Part shown: piece by piece, positions 18,584 through 32,600 of the stretch
How the letters are laid out: each line of letters opens with the position of its first letter
Position numbering within the stretch: the first letter of the stretch is position 1
NCBI GenBank assembly: GCA_014529385.2
Contig: CM043953.1
Span: forward strand, 88,027,842-88,091,841
Direction: 5' to 3'
DNA from: Adiantum capillus-veneris
Taxonomy: Eukaryota; Streptophyta; Polypodiopsida; Polypodiales; Pteridaceae
DNA length: 64,000 bases
Notes under the pieces: generated by a model
Seen by the model: only the letters and a program-made list of their open reading frames with translations
What the model was told of the DNA's origin: nothing
Database searches by the model: none
Position numbers and translations under genes: made by a program

Positions 18584-21500
18584 AAAAGGACCCCCACAAC
18601 CACTACCACAGAAAAAAGAGGAAAAACAGCCAGACACATGCGCATGGTGGCATGCCTGTGTGTGTACACATATACTCCCTACATCCATTTGACCACATAC
18701 ATGCACGCATGCTCACACACATTTTTTGGTAGAGATTTATTGTCCCATCATCTAGATAGATGAGACATGAGGCAGGAAAATATGGCAATGAAACTTTTGT
18801 GATCATCAAGCCCTGTCAATTTTGCAAATACACCAAAACAACGCTATTGGAGAAGCATGAAAGTAGAAAGGAGTGGGATGTAAGCAGTGGAAACTTATGT
18901 GTGCTTTGCTTCTGTAAAGATTAAAAGGGCCTAGTGTCTCTGCCAAGCGGGGCAGAATCCCTAGAACTTTCCACTTGTAAAGAGGGATAGGGAACTTGAA
19001 TCTCACTCTAGGAACCTTTTTGTTTGTGGAAATTTCCAGAGCAAGTGTTTTTCTTGAGTTGCAATGTATAATCCGGCAACATGCATCACCAAAGTATGCT
19101 ACTATAGCTTCATTGACACTACAAAATAGTAAAGTTGCACTTTCCTTTATGGGTAAGTTTGAGCTTTTCCAGAATCTTTTACCTATAGATGTAGCATCTT
19201 GCATTTTTGATTGGCTCGAGACTTCATTTGTCTCACCATTTGAGATTCTTTCCCATGCCCCATGTTGAATCAGCATGAGATTGAACCAATGGTTCCAGCA
19301 ACCGACTTGTATATGTTGCACTTGCTGTTGATATGTTGAGATTCTTTCCCATGCCCCATGTTCAGAACCCATATTAGTATTGAGGTCCTTTGGGTTGCAG
19401 GGAAAAGCATGTCCCATCATTAGTATGGTGGGCGTACAATCAATATTTATGGCAAAATCCCTTAGAATTACCATAGCGCTTTCAAGTGAATGATGTCTTT
19501 TCAGATTCCAATGGATCTGACAGACGATCAAATGAAAGTTGTCTGAAATAGCCTAGGCATTGTCAAAGAAGAACGCTACTTCATTGACTGTTGTGATTCC
19601 AATGTTTAGGTGAAATTACAAAATAACAATTTGCTTTTTATGCAATTAGATTCCCAATTGCTAGATCACTCCATACGAAGAAATCTTATGGCAATTGGCC
19701 TTTCCTTGCACCTTGATCTTGCAGCAGAATGTGTGTGCTGGTTGCTAATCCGCTTAGCCGGGTTTGGCAGAAGAGAATGTGAGTGCTATATTGTTGATCT
19801 TTTCTTAGTTAGGTTTGCAAGTGGAGCAGCTCTCTTTTGATGCAAGTCCTTATGTGTCGCATGCACCGAATGTTGGATTCTTTATCCATTATAGATTGCC
19901 CTATCCTGAAGGAGATTTAATGTTTGATTCGCATTCTCTTTGACGATGCAAGTCACTTGGTTGGGACGGACTTGGCTGAACTTTTAATGCTCTTAATCTG
20001 GAAGACCTTCTTTTGTTCTTCATAAGCAACACATGAAATAATCTCCTTCTTGGAAAGAAGGAATTAGTATAGGGGTGTTCAAATGTGCTTTGCTCCATGA
20101 GTGGCGTCCAAGCACTGTTGCAATACCTGTCCCTCATGAGCTACATCAGACACTCTGGGACTTGCCAAAAAAGTCCCTCAAGAGTATGAAGGATGTTTGC
20201 TCACATGCCGTTCCTCCTCTTGTAATCCATGCTCCCCTCGCATCTTTTGGTTTGTTGCAACTTGCTTCTTACCTTGCTCTGCAATTCCCTAGAGGAATAA
20301 TATGTGTGTTATGCCCTCCATCTTTGGGCGTGAGTTGGATCAGTCTCTGAAAAGGTGGTGTTGGGGAGATTTTTATGCTCATGTGCATCCATTCATTTTA
20401 TTCCAGGAGCACCATTTAACCACAAGATGAGTAAAGGTAATTTAGTCAACGCTGTATGTTTCCCATCTATGTACTGCTTGTAAGGAAGCATTAAGATTGA
20501 TCAACGGATTATTTTCTCAATTGCAATATCTTTTTTATTGTAGAATATCTCCCAGCTCATTGAATTTTCTTTTAATTATTTCTATGTGATTACCCACCCA
20601 AGTATTCATGTGATTTCAATTTCTTGGAATGCTCTTTTTACCCCAGTGCAACAAACTTTGTCGACTTCTGATTGATTGCATTTGCTGAGTTTTAGATGAT
20701 TCCAGTCTGACGTGTGTCTGCTTTCAAAACTTTATGCAGCTGCTTGATTGGAAATTTGATTGGCGCTACATGGTAAGGGGGCTTGTTGTTGATAAGAAAA
20801 GAGGCAATATTCTGAAGGTATGACTCTAGATCCTTTTTTATTTTCTGTGAACAAACTTGAAGTGCAGTCATCTTTTTGATTCTCTGCAATAAAGTACATG
20901 GAACACAATTTAATGAAGTTGACACCATGATTAAATCGTATATATTGGTTCTGGTATACTTTGGCCATATGATTTGCTTATACCCCTACATAAGATGACA
21001 AATAAAAGACTCTTATCTCTAGAACTGTACTAATATTGATTGTGGCTGCTGTCTGTCAGGTTAAATGTGCTTGCAAGTGTCTAGGTCCTGCAAAACCAGA
21101 TCCATTTTAGGCAAGAAGTTTAAAATTTTAGTGTTCCACAATCTCTGTAAGCTAGAAACTTTCTTAAACCCAAGGTTGTGGTCTTGGGTATATTGGATAT
21201 CATTGATTGGCTGTTTGAGGGCAGTCTCATTTCTAAGCTACATTGAATGATTCAAGTGTCGCAAACGTTGAGCTTGTTTGTCAGTTCTGTAAACAGATTT
21301 ATCAATGCAAACATGTATACTTGTGGTCTCTCTCATTACAAGTTCTTTGTAATTTTCTTATCAATTACCAACTTACATGAGTTTGTACTGGCAGATGGAC
21401 CGACATAAATATGTGAAGGTTGCTTATCATGGCTTTCAAGAGATGTCACGTGAAGATCGCTTGGCTACTTATTGCAACACTCTTACAAGAGAATCCTACG

Positions 21501-24487
21501 ATGAGCCTGATTATGCTCTTATTGACACACTATTCTCCCTAGCAGAAGCCTATCTTTTTGCCCAGCTTGTGGAATATAAGGACAGCCATACAAGCAAGTT
21601 CCCTTTCAACACAGAGTATGCATACCGTAGCTTTTTCTGACTACCAATTCAGGACAATCTCCCCTTCTCTCTTTTCTCTCTTTTCTTATATGCTGATTGC
21701 CTTCAGGTTCGATTTGTGCACTATCAGTTTCCCCTCTTCCATCTTAGTCGTAGAGTGGGGACAAGTTCTTTGTTTGTCACAAATGAGAAGCATGTTTCTG
21801 GACCTTATTTTGATATTTCAGTTTGAGCATACAATGGAATTTATCCTTATCCTGTCACATAGATTGCGTCTCAATTTCAACTATGTTCCTTTTTATGTTT
21901 TATATCCACACCCTTTCTCTTGAGAGCTGCTGCATTGCGTTTTATCTAGCAATGAGACCATTACAATTTGAATGAGGATATCACCATTTCTTGTGATGCC
22001 ATGAGTGTATGTTTTTCTAGTCTTTCCTTGGTCTTCACACGTGAGGATAAAATAGATCATCCTTGTTGTAGCAAGAAATCTATGTCGTGCTCTCTACTGT
22101 GGGTGCTCCTCAGTGCAATATGCAAGAAATCTCACTCCATACCCACAAGACCAGAGAGTGGTGGTATAGCTAACTGCTTCAGCTATGCAAGTAAAGGTGG
22201 TGGTATGTACGCTGGGAAGTACCGAAATACTGTGGTAACTATTGATGCTCCGAAGATGGTTGGGGCGGGAAGGAAGGTGGGTATGGGGATGGAGACCACG
22301 CAGAGCCTTCTCCAGCCAATTCTTGACCATGAAGTCTCCTAGTTTCTAGGGAAGCTTGGCAACCAAAGCTTGTCACAAGTTCTGCAAAAGTCTCATCAGG
22401 TTGGAGCACCAAGTTCCCCAACTCATCTAAAACCTTCTCTTGAGAGTTGCCTCGTCTGAAAGCTTCACAGAACTGTTGCCTTAGTGTCGCCCAATTTGCA
22501 AAGTGGTTATTGGCAAACTGACTGTACCATTTGTCTGCTAAGCTATCCAAGGTTGACGGAAAAGGCATCTTCTCTGTTGAGGCCACGACCTCTGCAGAGA
22601 GAGACAAACCTCCTCACATGGTTGTCTGCATCTGTGTGGAGAATCCCTTGAAAGTTAGAAACTTTATATTGACCTTGGCCGGAATGCTTGCCAGCTCCTT
22701 GATTGCGGCTTGCGCAGGAGCTGGTTGTAACAGAGGTGGTGGAAAGTGTGCTCGAGGAGGTGATGAGGGTGGTGACGAGTTGGTTGAGGCAGATGCCCCA
22801 GTAGGTAGCAGAAGCGGGGGTGGAGGACTTCTACTAGGGAAGAAGGGCTGACGCTTTCTGTGGTAGTACTACAGAGGACTAGGTCGGTCTTTAGACTGCC
22901 TTGTATGTGTCATGCAACAACAGATCCATCCAACCTATGGCAAGAAGACCCTTGAACTTGCTGGATAGACTAGACTAGGCTAGACTAGACTAGACCAGGC
23001 TAGACGAAGGTGAGACCAGACTAGACGAGACTAGAATAGACCACATACTAGACCAAGGGAAGAGACTAGACCAGCTAGCTCCTCAACTGTGTAAACTTAG
23101 GAGTGGAGTAAGACTTCAGTTTAGGTCCCACCAAGCGTGCCAAAAATGAGAGCATCTGTCGCAAGAACTCTATGTTGTGCTCTCTACAGTGGGTGCTCCT
23201 CAGTGTAGTACGCAAAAAATTCACTCCACACACAGATCAAACACTGTAGACCAATATGAATTGAGATAGAAAGACTGGCTGGCCGTACAATCAGCTCCAA
23301 GCCCAGGACTCACAAGTACAATGGGGGTGTCGAGGCTCCAACTATGCAAGGAGAGTGCAGGTGTGCAAGTGCTAGACTGAGGACACAAGACTTTGAACTC
23401 AATGACTCATAGATGTCCCAATATCAATCAACTGATCATATATACAAAACATAAAAGGCAACCAGCGTCTAACCTAAATATCTCTAACAACACAGCTACT
23501 CCTATCTCCGAACTATGGTAGTGGTGAACTGGCTACAGTGTCCTCCCGACCGCTACTCCCTCTATCTGCCACGCGTCCTGGACTTTTAGTGTCACTGCCC
23601 AAGTGAGAGTCCACCGAGTGTGAATGTCACGTGCACATTTAACCCTATGTGCATGTGGACAAGTTGTAACTCCTATTTCTAGGGTTTAGGACAGCCTAGG
23701 AAGTGTTGTGGCAACCTTGTGAGGCTGCACGCAGGACATGCATGTCCAGACACTTAGAGTAGCTGCATACCCTCTGATTGCACAACCCATTACCATTAGC
23801 ATCAGTAGGTAGCACCAAGCATAAGCATTTTCACCGCACAGAACCTCTTTCCCCAACTGCGCGTGAACAATCTCTTAACAGCATTTCATTAATAAATGAC
23901 TTTTCAACTTCCAGGATTGTGGGGGCATCCAGAAGCTTCTCGACCCAGCTATCTGCACCTATAAAAGCAGCCCTTGGGAACTAGAGACAGGCGGAAGACA
24001 CAGGAGGCAGCAACACCCGTGAGCACCAAGCAGTGCCTGCAGTACCAACCAGCCCCATGGCGTTTTTCTCCGCAGCATCAGCGTTTTTGGCTCAGTGTTT
24101 TCAGCCAGCAGCAGCGTTTTTACTTCCCTCGGCATCCCGCTGCAGTACCACAGCAGATCAGCACTTCCCTCGCCTTTTCCATCGCAGCCAAGACAGCGGA
24201 TCAGTTTTCAGCCAGCAGATCATTTAGCGTTTTCTAGTTTTCAGCCGTCGTCGTCGTCGATGACAACAATTCAGCCCAGTAGCCTCACCGCATGTGCAAG
24301 ATTCCATCAGCATCCCTAGCGTTTTCAGATTTCAGCCATTAGCCTCGACCTCGTCGTCATCGTCGTCGTCGTCAAGCATCACAGCATTTAGAACCATTGT
24401 ACCATACTTTGTGCAATCTCAAGAAATTCTCTCTCTAATAGAGAGGGGGGCCCTTGGAGGGGGGTTTGGGACCCCATCTCGTGTCGT

Positions 24488-24542
<55 letters not shown>

Positions 24543-27500
24543 CACTCACAACACTCTCTCTCACAGTTTTCCACTCTCTTGTTTTGGTTATTGCACATTC
24601 TCTCATTAAGGCAAGGAAGGCTCTCCCTTCCCTTCAGTAAAAGGAACCTTGAGCACCTAGTGATCACTCATCCTGAGCTTGCACCATCAGTCACTTCCGC
24701 TGCACATTACATATAGTGAACTCAAGGCCAATTGTAACTGCTGTCCTTGTCTTATGACCCACTAGCCTGCTACACTTGTGACCTCCTTTCTGTTTATGTC
24801 TCAGAGGTCTCCCCGAGGCAACTTATATTTTTAGAGAATGGCAATGCAAAAACACTCTAGTAGGTTAACAGTGATGCTAGTGAGAGACGAGACATCTAAT
24901 TGCTTCATTGTTCTTGGCAAAACCAGGTATTCTACAATCTACTGTGATGTCCGTGCAGCAATTGATCTCTGCCATCGAGATGGTACGCTCAAACAGGCAG
25001 TGGCTCAAAACCCTGCAAAGTAAGATCTCTTTATCAAATCAAGCCAACATACAGAGTGCTTTTGTGTGGTGTTTTTAGATATTTTTATGCTGTTCTCTGG
25101 AAGATTGCACATTTAGTCAGGGCACTTATTCCAAATTGTCCATTTTGTCATTTTCGAAAGCTAGTCTTGTTGAGATCCATTGCTTTCCTTTCTTAGAGTC
25201 TTTTGAAGTGCAGGAAGACTTTTCTGGACACTCTTCGTTAGTCTTTTGTGAGTCCTGGAAGGCTTTCTGCAACTGTGTTTTTGTTAGCCTTTCATGAGAG
25301 TAGGAAGTCGTTATCCCAGTTACTTAATATCAATAGGCATGCAACCTTTATCTTCTTGCTGCTCTTTTATTCCAATGTGAAAGTTCTTGATCCTTTTACA
25401 GATACATTCATCATGATCCTGAGCTCATTCCGATGTTGAAGATGCTTCGGAGTTCAGGCCGAATGACTTTTTTGGTAACAAATAGGTACGAAGAAAGCCT
25501 TTTTCAATGTGTAGTCCATTAGGTGATAGGCTTTGTATTGATTCAAATAAGAACCATCAGGAGGAGAAAAAAAATCAAAATGCTGTAACCCTGATAGCAT
25601 AAGAAAATTCTTAAGTTAGCTTGCAGAAGCAAAATTCTGACAGCTAAAAAGCCTCCAATATTTGGGAAAAAAATCAAGGATGAAATCCCCTGTCTGCCTT
25701 TGTGTGGTATCCTGCATTTTTCTATATATTTTCCAATCAGCGACTTTAGATTCCTTCAATACTCTAGTGATTGTGCCCTTCAGAAGAGATCCAATGCGCG
25801 GGTATGTCTCTTCATTTCAAGTGGCATGTTACTTTCTCTGAAAAGAGAATGCAAACATTAGTTTTTTTAGCTTAGGTGCCCAAGGGTTTCTTTAATAGAG
25901 CCCTGGCCTCATTTTAAAAAACACAAAGAAAGACAGCATGAAAATTCCAAAATAGTGTCTAGAAAAGTTTCACACTGGCAAACTTGCAACCTCAAAAGTG
26001 GGACTTCAAAATGAAGGATTTTCAAAAAGGTAACAACCACTGTTCTGTTTCCAGAAGACACCTTAGGTGGACTCACTGAATGGGATTTCAGCCATGCTAA
26101 AAATGCGAGGAACATTGGGAAAAGCATTGAGCTGTTTACATTAATTCATCCATTCTTTGAGATTCTTGGAGTTTATTGGAGAGAAGTATGATATGGTAGA
26201 GTTATCGAAGGCAGACTGCAGAAACATTTTTTTGTTTTGCAGCTGCCAAAAGGTCGAGGGAGCTTAATATCCCAGTCCACAGATGTAGGCATTAAACCAA
26301 GCCATCGGCTATGGATCATTTTGAAAAAATTTGGACAAAACTCGTCCTTCTGAAACATTGAAAGCGAATACCGGACTTGCTGTTGAGGAAAATCAAGATT
26401 TCCTTTGTATTTGGACATTTCCAGAGCAGATTTGATTACTTTTCACCTGCAGGATTTTTTCAGATGAGTAGCCTTTGCAGTGCCTTGTGCAGGCTGAGAT
26501 GTCACTTAAACTGCCATCACTTAAGCTTTCAGAAGAGAACGTAAAGGCTAATTGTGTCCGGTGAGAAAATGAAAATGAAATGAAATGTTATATTAACGTC
26601 TTCGAAAGGCCAAAATGACCTATGAGACCAAAAACAACTGGTGAATCTGATATCATGTCTGAGTACGGAAATTACAAAGAACTAACACTAACACTATAAA
26701 AGCCTAAGATAAAAAAAGGAAATGAATCTGAGGCTGATTCGGGAATGAGACGAGATAAAAGGGCGGGGGGGGGGGGGGGGGGTTAGTGGGTTCAAATGAA
26801 ATCTCTCATTGGTCGTTGTTGAATCTCATCAACCTCCTCCATGGTCAGTACTCTGGTTGGGCGTCTTGCATGTCGAGCTAGGGTGATCTGTATCTTCTGC
26901 TGCAGCCTTCGTCGGTGGTGGGAGACCCCCCGAGGTCGTGGGCGTCTAGATCTGCCTAGCTCAGTGGCTCGGTCGAGCAGCGTACCTCTAGTGTGGGTGG
27001 GCTCTGAGATCTGCTGTGATGACTGCTCCTCTGGCTCTCCCCTGGCTGGTGTAAAGAAATCTGTGATTCATCTCTGAGACTGTCTTTCCCTTTCCCTGAT
27101 GTCCTCAGCAAGCTCTCCCTAAGTCTGCGCAGCCCTAGCAGGAACAATCCGAGACATCTCTGATCCTTGTATCTCACGACTCTAGAGAAAGGTCCGAAAC
27201 CTTCTCTGAACAGGCAGTGGAAGCGGCCGCCTATCTCATAGCCGGGCAATGGCATGTGTAATGCAGCTCTGTCTCTGGCTCTGAGTTACATAGGTGACAT
27301 ATCCTGGCACCTGCTGGCACCCCCCGAAAACGGCCAGTCTCGATCTGGAGTTGATGTGAGGATGTGCGTATTTGCCCAATAGCGCATCGTATCCCATGAG
27401 ATAAGTGTGTATCCATGTATGCAGGCCTAGTCACAAAACCGTCCTCCGTGAGTTGGAGAAAATCCTCTCTGTAGAAGGCCATCTTCGTGCCCAACTCTTG

Positions 27501-29531
27501 TGTCACCTGTATCCATGTGCTCCTGGTATCTAGCTGAATCAAATCCTGACGTATGAGTTTGGTGATCTTCGTCCGTGTGAAAGACAGGGAGGGTGCATCC
27601 AGGGAGTATTGAAACAGAGGCAATCCATCCATGTTGAAATCATGTGACCGAAACCATGCTGTCATCTGTCCATACCAACATGTTGTATCACCTTGTAGCT
27701 CTAGTTGTCAAGATGACTCCAGGGCAAGCCAAGGGTATTTGTCCCTGGGGAGATCCCATAGGCCGTGTATAAATGATACTGATCTAGTCAATGCCTCCAC
27801 CACGAGGGGTGGGGCGGCTAGCTCGGCTCGGATAATCTCATGCAGCATTGAGGCCTTAGCCCGAATCATCCGAGCGATCATAGAGACCAGAGGCCTCTCC
27901 ATACCTCTCCATCCATATGTGTTGCCAGATCTCCCATGGTGGTCTACTGAGGGTCCCCATACCTGAACTCCATAGAGCATAGCTGAAGTCACTAGAGTGT
28001 CAAAAAGCCAGAGCTTTTTTCGCGGTTCCTAAAACTGAACCTGCGAGCACATCCTCTCTAGTCCTCCAAGGCTGCATATGCTCTTGTCAGTCTAGTCTCT
28101 GATGCTCTTCTCAGTGAAAACACCGGTCCACCGAAGACTACCCCAAGATAAGTATATGCATCTGTGTACTCCACAGTCTCTTGGCCATACGTAAATGTGG
28201 GTGCTGACCTCCTGACCCATTGTGGTGTGGTGTTGAACACCATAACCTTGGTTTTTCCCAGGTTGACAAACAATCCACTGTCACGAGCAAATGTATGCAA
28301 AGCATGTAAATGACGTTGCATCCCCTCTGGAGAGTCGGAAATTAACACAATATCATCAGCATATAGTAACAACGGAATCCATGTCCCTGCTAGTTGAGCC
28401 CCTCTGTCTCCCTGACGCTCTACATAATCCGAAAACTCATCCACATACATTTCAAAAAGAGTCGGGGATAGGGGGCATCCCTGCTTTACTCCAATAGTGG
28501 AGTGGACCATGTCAGACATTCTCTCAGTGGTGCGTATCCGCCCCATCACTGTCCTGTATAGAGCTAGAATACCCCCTGTAGGCACACCCATGCCCTGTAG
28601 TCTGCGTATAAGTCTAGCTCTCGGCACTGTGTCAAAAGCTTTGCGGAAATCCACAAAGCTACAATAGATCCTCTTGCCATGGTGTCTACCCTCCTCGATA
28701 ATAGCTCTGAGTGTCAAAATCTGGTCAAGAGTGGAGAAGCCTCTCCTGAATCCTGCTTGCCCTGGTGCTCGTATGCCCTCTCGCTCAGCCCATCTACTCA
28801 GCTACTGCTCAAGAACGGATGCATACAGCCTAGCTAATGTGTGACCAACCATGATGGTGCGATAATTCCCGGGAATCATGGGATCTTCTGACTTGAAAAT
28901 GGGCACAATTGTAGACATACTCCAAGTCTCAGGAAAGCCTTCATACATGGCTCGATTAAACATTGTCGCCAAGAACTCTACGAGCATATCCCTGGCATGG
29001 ATGAAGTGCTCTGCTACCAGACCATCATGATTATGTGCTCTTCTAGTCTTCATCCTGTCATCAATGGCTTTCCTTACCCTCTCGGTAGTAAAGAAAGAAC
29101 ATGTCTCCGGGCATGTCTCTAGTGGGTCCGGCAAAGGTGGTTGCCCTGATGCTGTATAGAGAGATGTTGCATATTTCCCCCATGTCTCAGTGGAGGTGAC
29201 CACTGGTGGTGGTGAATGCTCGTGGAATAGCCTCCATGCTTCGCCTGAGTCTTGACTCATAAATAGTTGATACAGATCCCGCTCTAGCTGAGATAGGTAA
29301 GCCCTTTTCTTTCGTCGCACTAGGCGGCGAAAGATCATCCGTGACTGTCTATGTGTGGTACTACCCATGAGCACTTCCCTCTGTAATTTGATCCTCGTCT
29401 CTCTACACTCCTCATCATACCTGAAAGCGCGAAGCAAAGGGTACCGGTAGGTGCATGTCGCGATGTAGTGCAGGATTGGGGCAAGAAGCGGGAGGCAAGG
29501 TGCAGCAGAGAGCTAGCGCTAGCAATCGAAA

Positions 29532-29620
<89 letters not shown>

Positions 29621-32600
29621 GTTTTTGGGGAAAACTCAATAAGTGAGTTTTGGTTTTCCCACTTTTATTATAAGTGACTTTAAAAAAATGTGTCCAGGTT
29701 CATTGTGAACCTGGACAAAGTATAAAAATGTACAAAAAGGGGTTATTTAGGCCTTTAACCCAACAACCTCCCACTTAAAGGTATAAATGACGCCTTTAAG
29801 TTAACCAACTCCCACCAACTGTATGCAATGCTCATGTTTAGCCTTAGCAAGACTCTTCGTGAGAACATTTGCAGGGTTATCCTGTGTATGGATCTTAGTC
29901 AAGGTGACTAGACCATCCTCCAATACTTGTCGTATGAAGTGGTACCGCACATCTATGTATTTGATACGCGCATGAAACATGGCATGTTTGGCTAAGTAAA
30001 CAGCACTCTGGCTATCACAACCCAACACAGGTGTATGAGCAGGCATCCCAAGTTCTTTTGCAAGTCTGCCCAACCAAATGGCCTCCTTTGAAGCCTCTGT
30101 GGCTGAAATGTATTCAGCCTCAGTAGTACTCAATGCCACAATTTTTTGCAACCTACGGAGAGTGCACCACCAGCAATAGCAAATACATATCCACTGCTAG
30201 ATTTCCTGGTATCCATGTCACCTGCCATGTCTGCATCGCAATATCCCTGTAACTTTAAGTCACTTTTGCCATAGCAAATACACTTTGATTGTGTACCTTT
30301 CAAATATCTCAGAATGCATTTGACAGCTTCCCAATGTGCTTTGCCAGGATTCGACATGTATCGACTAACAACTCCCACTGCATAAGCAATGTCGAGACGA
30401 GTGGCAACCATAGCATACGTAAGAGTACCACAAGCTGATGCATAAGGGATTCCCTTCATTGCTTTCAATGCCACCGCATCCTTTGAGCAATCTGCCTTGC
30501 TAAGCTTAGTGTATGGAGGTAAAGGTACTCCAAGAGGCTTAGTATCAACCATATTAAATTGTCAAGTACTTTTGCAATGTACCCTTTTTGAGATAAAAAC
30601 AGTAATCTCAACTTTCTATCTCTTTTAATACGCATGCCCAAAATATGCTCTGCATCACCCAAATTTTTCATTGCAAATGTAGAATTTAGCTTACGTTTCA
30701 GAGCATCAAGACTAGCTTATGTTTCCTGGCAAGCAGTATGTCATCAACATAGAGAACAAGTATGATGGGACTACCATCTTCATCCCTTTTCGTATACAAA
30801 CAATCATCTGCATGGCTGCATTTAAAGCCCTTAGACAGCATATAAGTGTCAAACTTCTTATACCACTGTCGTGATGATTGTCTCAAACCATACAGAGCCC
30901 TTTTCAGTTTGCATACAAGTTCCTCGCGTATAGGAATCACAAAACCTTCAGGTTGTTTCATGTATATGTCCTCTTCAATGTCACCATGCAAAAACGTTGT
31001 CTTTACATCCATTTGATTTAATTCCAAATCAAGCACTGCAACGAGAGCAAAGAGGAAATGTAAAGTCGTAAGCTTTTCAACAGGGGAAAAGATTTCTTGA
31101 AAATCAATTCCTTCTTGCCTTGTACTTGGGTTTTTCATCCAGAATCTTAACTTGTACACCCATTTGTTACGAAGAGCCTTTCTTCCTTTAGGCAATGGCA
31201 CAAGATCTCAAGTATCATTTGCATACAAGGATTTCATTTCCTCTTGCATTGCAAGCTTCCACTACTGCTTGACTCACATGATTTGGCCTCTTTATATGTA
31301 AGAGGTTCACCTTCATCTGTCAACATCTACGGTTGCCTTCTCAAACGAATAAGCAGAGTCCGAACGCTTGATGTCCGTCAAAATGTCATCATTGATAGCC
31401 ATTTTGATGTAGGCCATAGCCTTCTTATTCAACCTGGCCCACTCTTCGTGAGACAAACCTTGTGGCTTATTCTCTTCCAATGCATCTTCACAATCATTTA
31501 AGAAAAGGATACCTTGCATGCGTTCTTGCCAGAAGTCGAAGCCTTGACCATCGAACCGTTTGATTTCCATCAAACTTTTAGTGTCACATGCGGAAGAGAA
31601 AGAAGCCATCTTAATTCAACCACAAGTGTGTATACAAGAGATGCAATAGGCTGAAAATTTCAGCAAATAGGAGCAATGTGATCCCACAACTTTGAAACAC
31701 TTGTGTATTGCTGTTTTGACCTGTAATATGCTGTAAATCACCCGTTTTGACCTAAAAACGACCTGTTTTGGCAGTTTTGATGACCTTTTCGGCAAGGGGC
31801 TTCGCAATGGAAGCGAAGTTGATCGCGGGAGAGCAATATTAACTCGTTGTCCGGGAGACTGTGCAGGGCCGTTTTGAAACCCTAGGGCTCTGATACCAGT
31901 TGAAAGTGTGAAGCAGAGGGTACCGATAGGTGCGCGTCGCGATGTAATGCAGGATTGGAGCAAGAAGCGGGAGGAAAGGTGCAGCAGAGAGCTAGCGCTA
32001 GCAATCGAAAGCAGAGAGAGAGAGATCGTACATTTTTGGGAAAACTCAATAAGTGAGTTTTGGATTTTCCCACTTTTATCATAAGTGACTTTTAAAAAAT
32101 GTGTCCAGGTTCACATTGTATAAAAATGTACAAAAAGGGGTTATTCAGGCCTTTAACCAAACAATACCAACTGTTCTGGGGTATGCTCCCAGATTGTCTC
32201 CGTGTAGGCTGGCTGTGGGGGTATGCCTCTGAAGCTGCAGCATGGAGCGTCTCTGTCAGTATCTGAGTGAGTTCAGCTAGTGGCCGTCCTGGCTCCTGAG
32301 TGCATAGCTGCCTGTATATCTCATCCATATACACAGAATCCGTCTCCCTCATGAAGGTATACCGGGTGTGCGTGAGGACCTCTCCTAACGGAGCTGTGCT
32401 GAACTGAAACGTCAAGGTGAAAGACGAGATAGCATGATCAACTGCTACTCCAACTGGCCCAGTGCCCACCATGAAATCCTGAAAGAATGGAATAAGACCT
32501 GGCTGGGCCATAACATAATCCATTGTGCTAGCGCCATGTCGGTGTGGAAAGCAAGGAAAAATTCCAGCTGTCGAAAATCTGTGTAGGCCATTCAAAATGG

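Larger units (their letters stand above)
21616..24926 (+). other. Intron 3, with nested LTR-retrotransposon remains
   Basis: 3311 bp. Holds a minus-strand gypsy fragment (22067-23624) and a solo LTR (23625-24711). The stretches 21616-22066 and 24716-24926 show no recognised feature. Confidence 0.85.
29422..32163 (-). mobile_element. Ty1/copia retrotransposon, internally deleted, 2.7 kb
   Basis: LTRs 29422-29765 and 31901-32163, primer site 31886-31898, polypurine tract 29766-29777, and a perfect ATACC duplication. The minus strand codes the gag start (31313-31609), then RT and RNase H. Most of gag, the protease and the integrase are missing: gag runs into RT at about 31313. It cannot move without help. 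Confidence 0.94.

Noticed and set aside
19000-20350. Several 70-90 codon open frames in intron 1 (for example 20075-20350)
   Set aside because: No recognised domain and no frame continuity; within an intron. Transcript or homology evidence would be needed.
22970-23060. Short-repeat array that could suggest a CRISPR-like locus
   Set aside because: Degenerate TAGAC pentamers without spacers of constant length.
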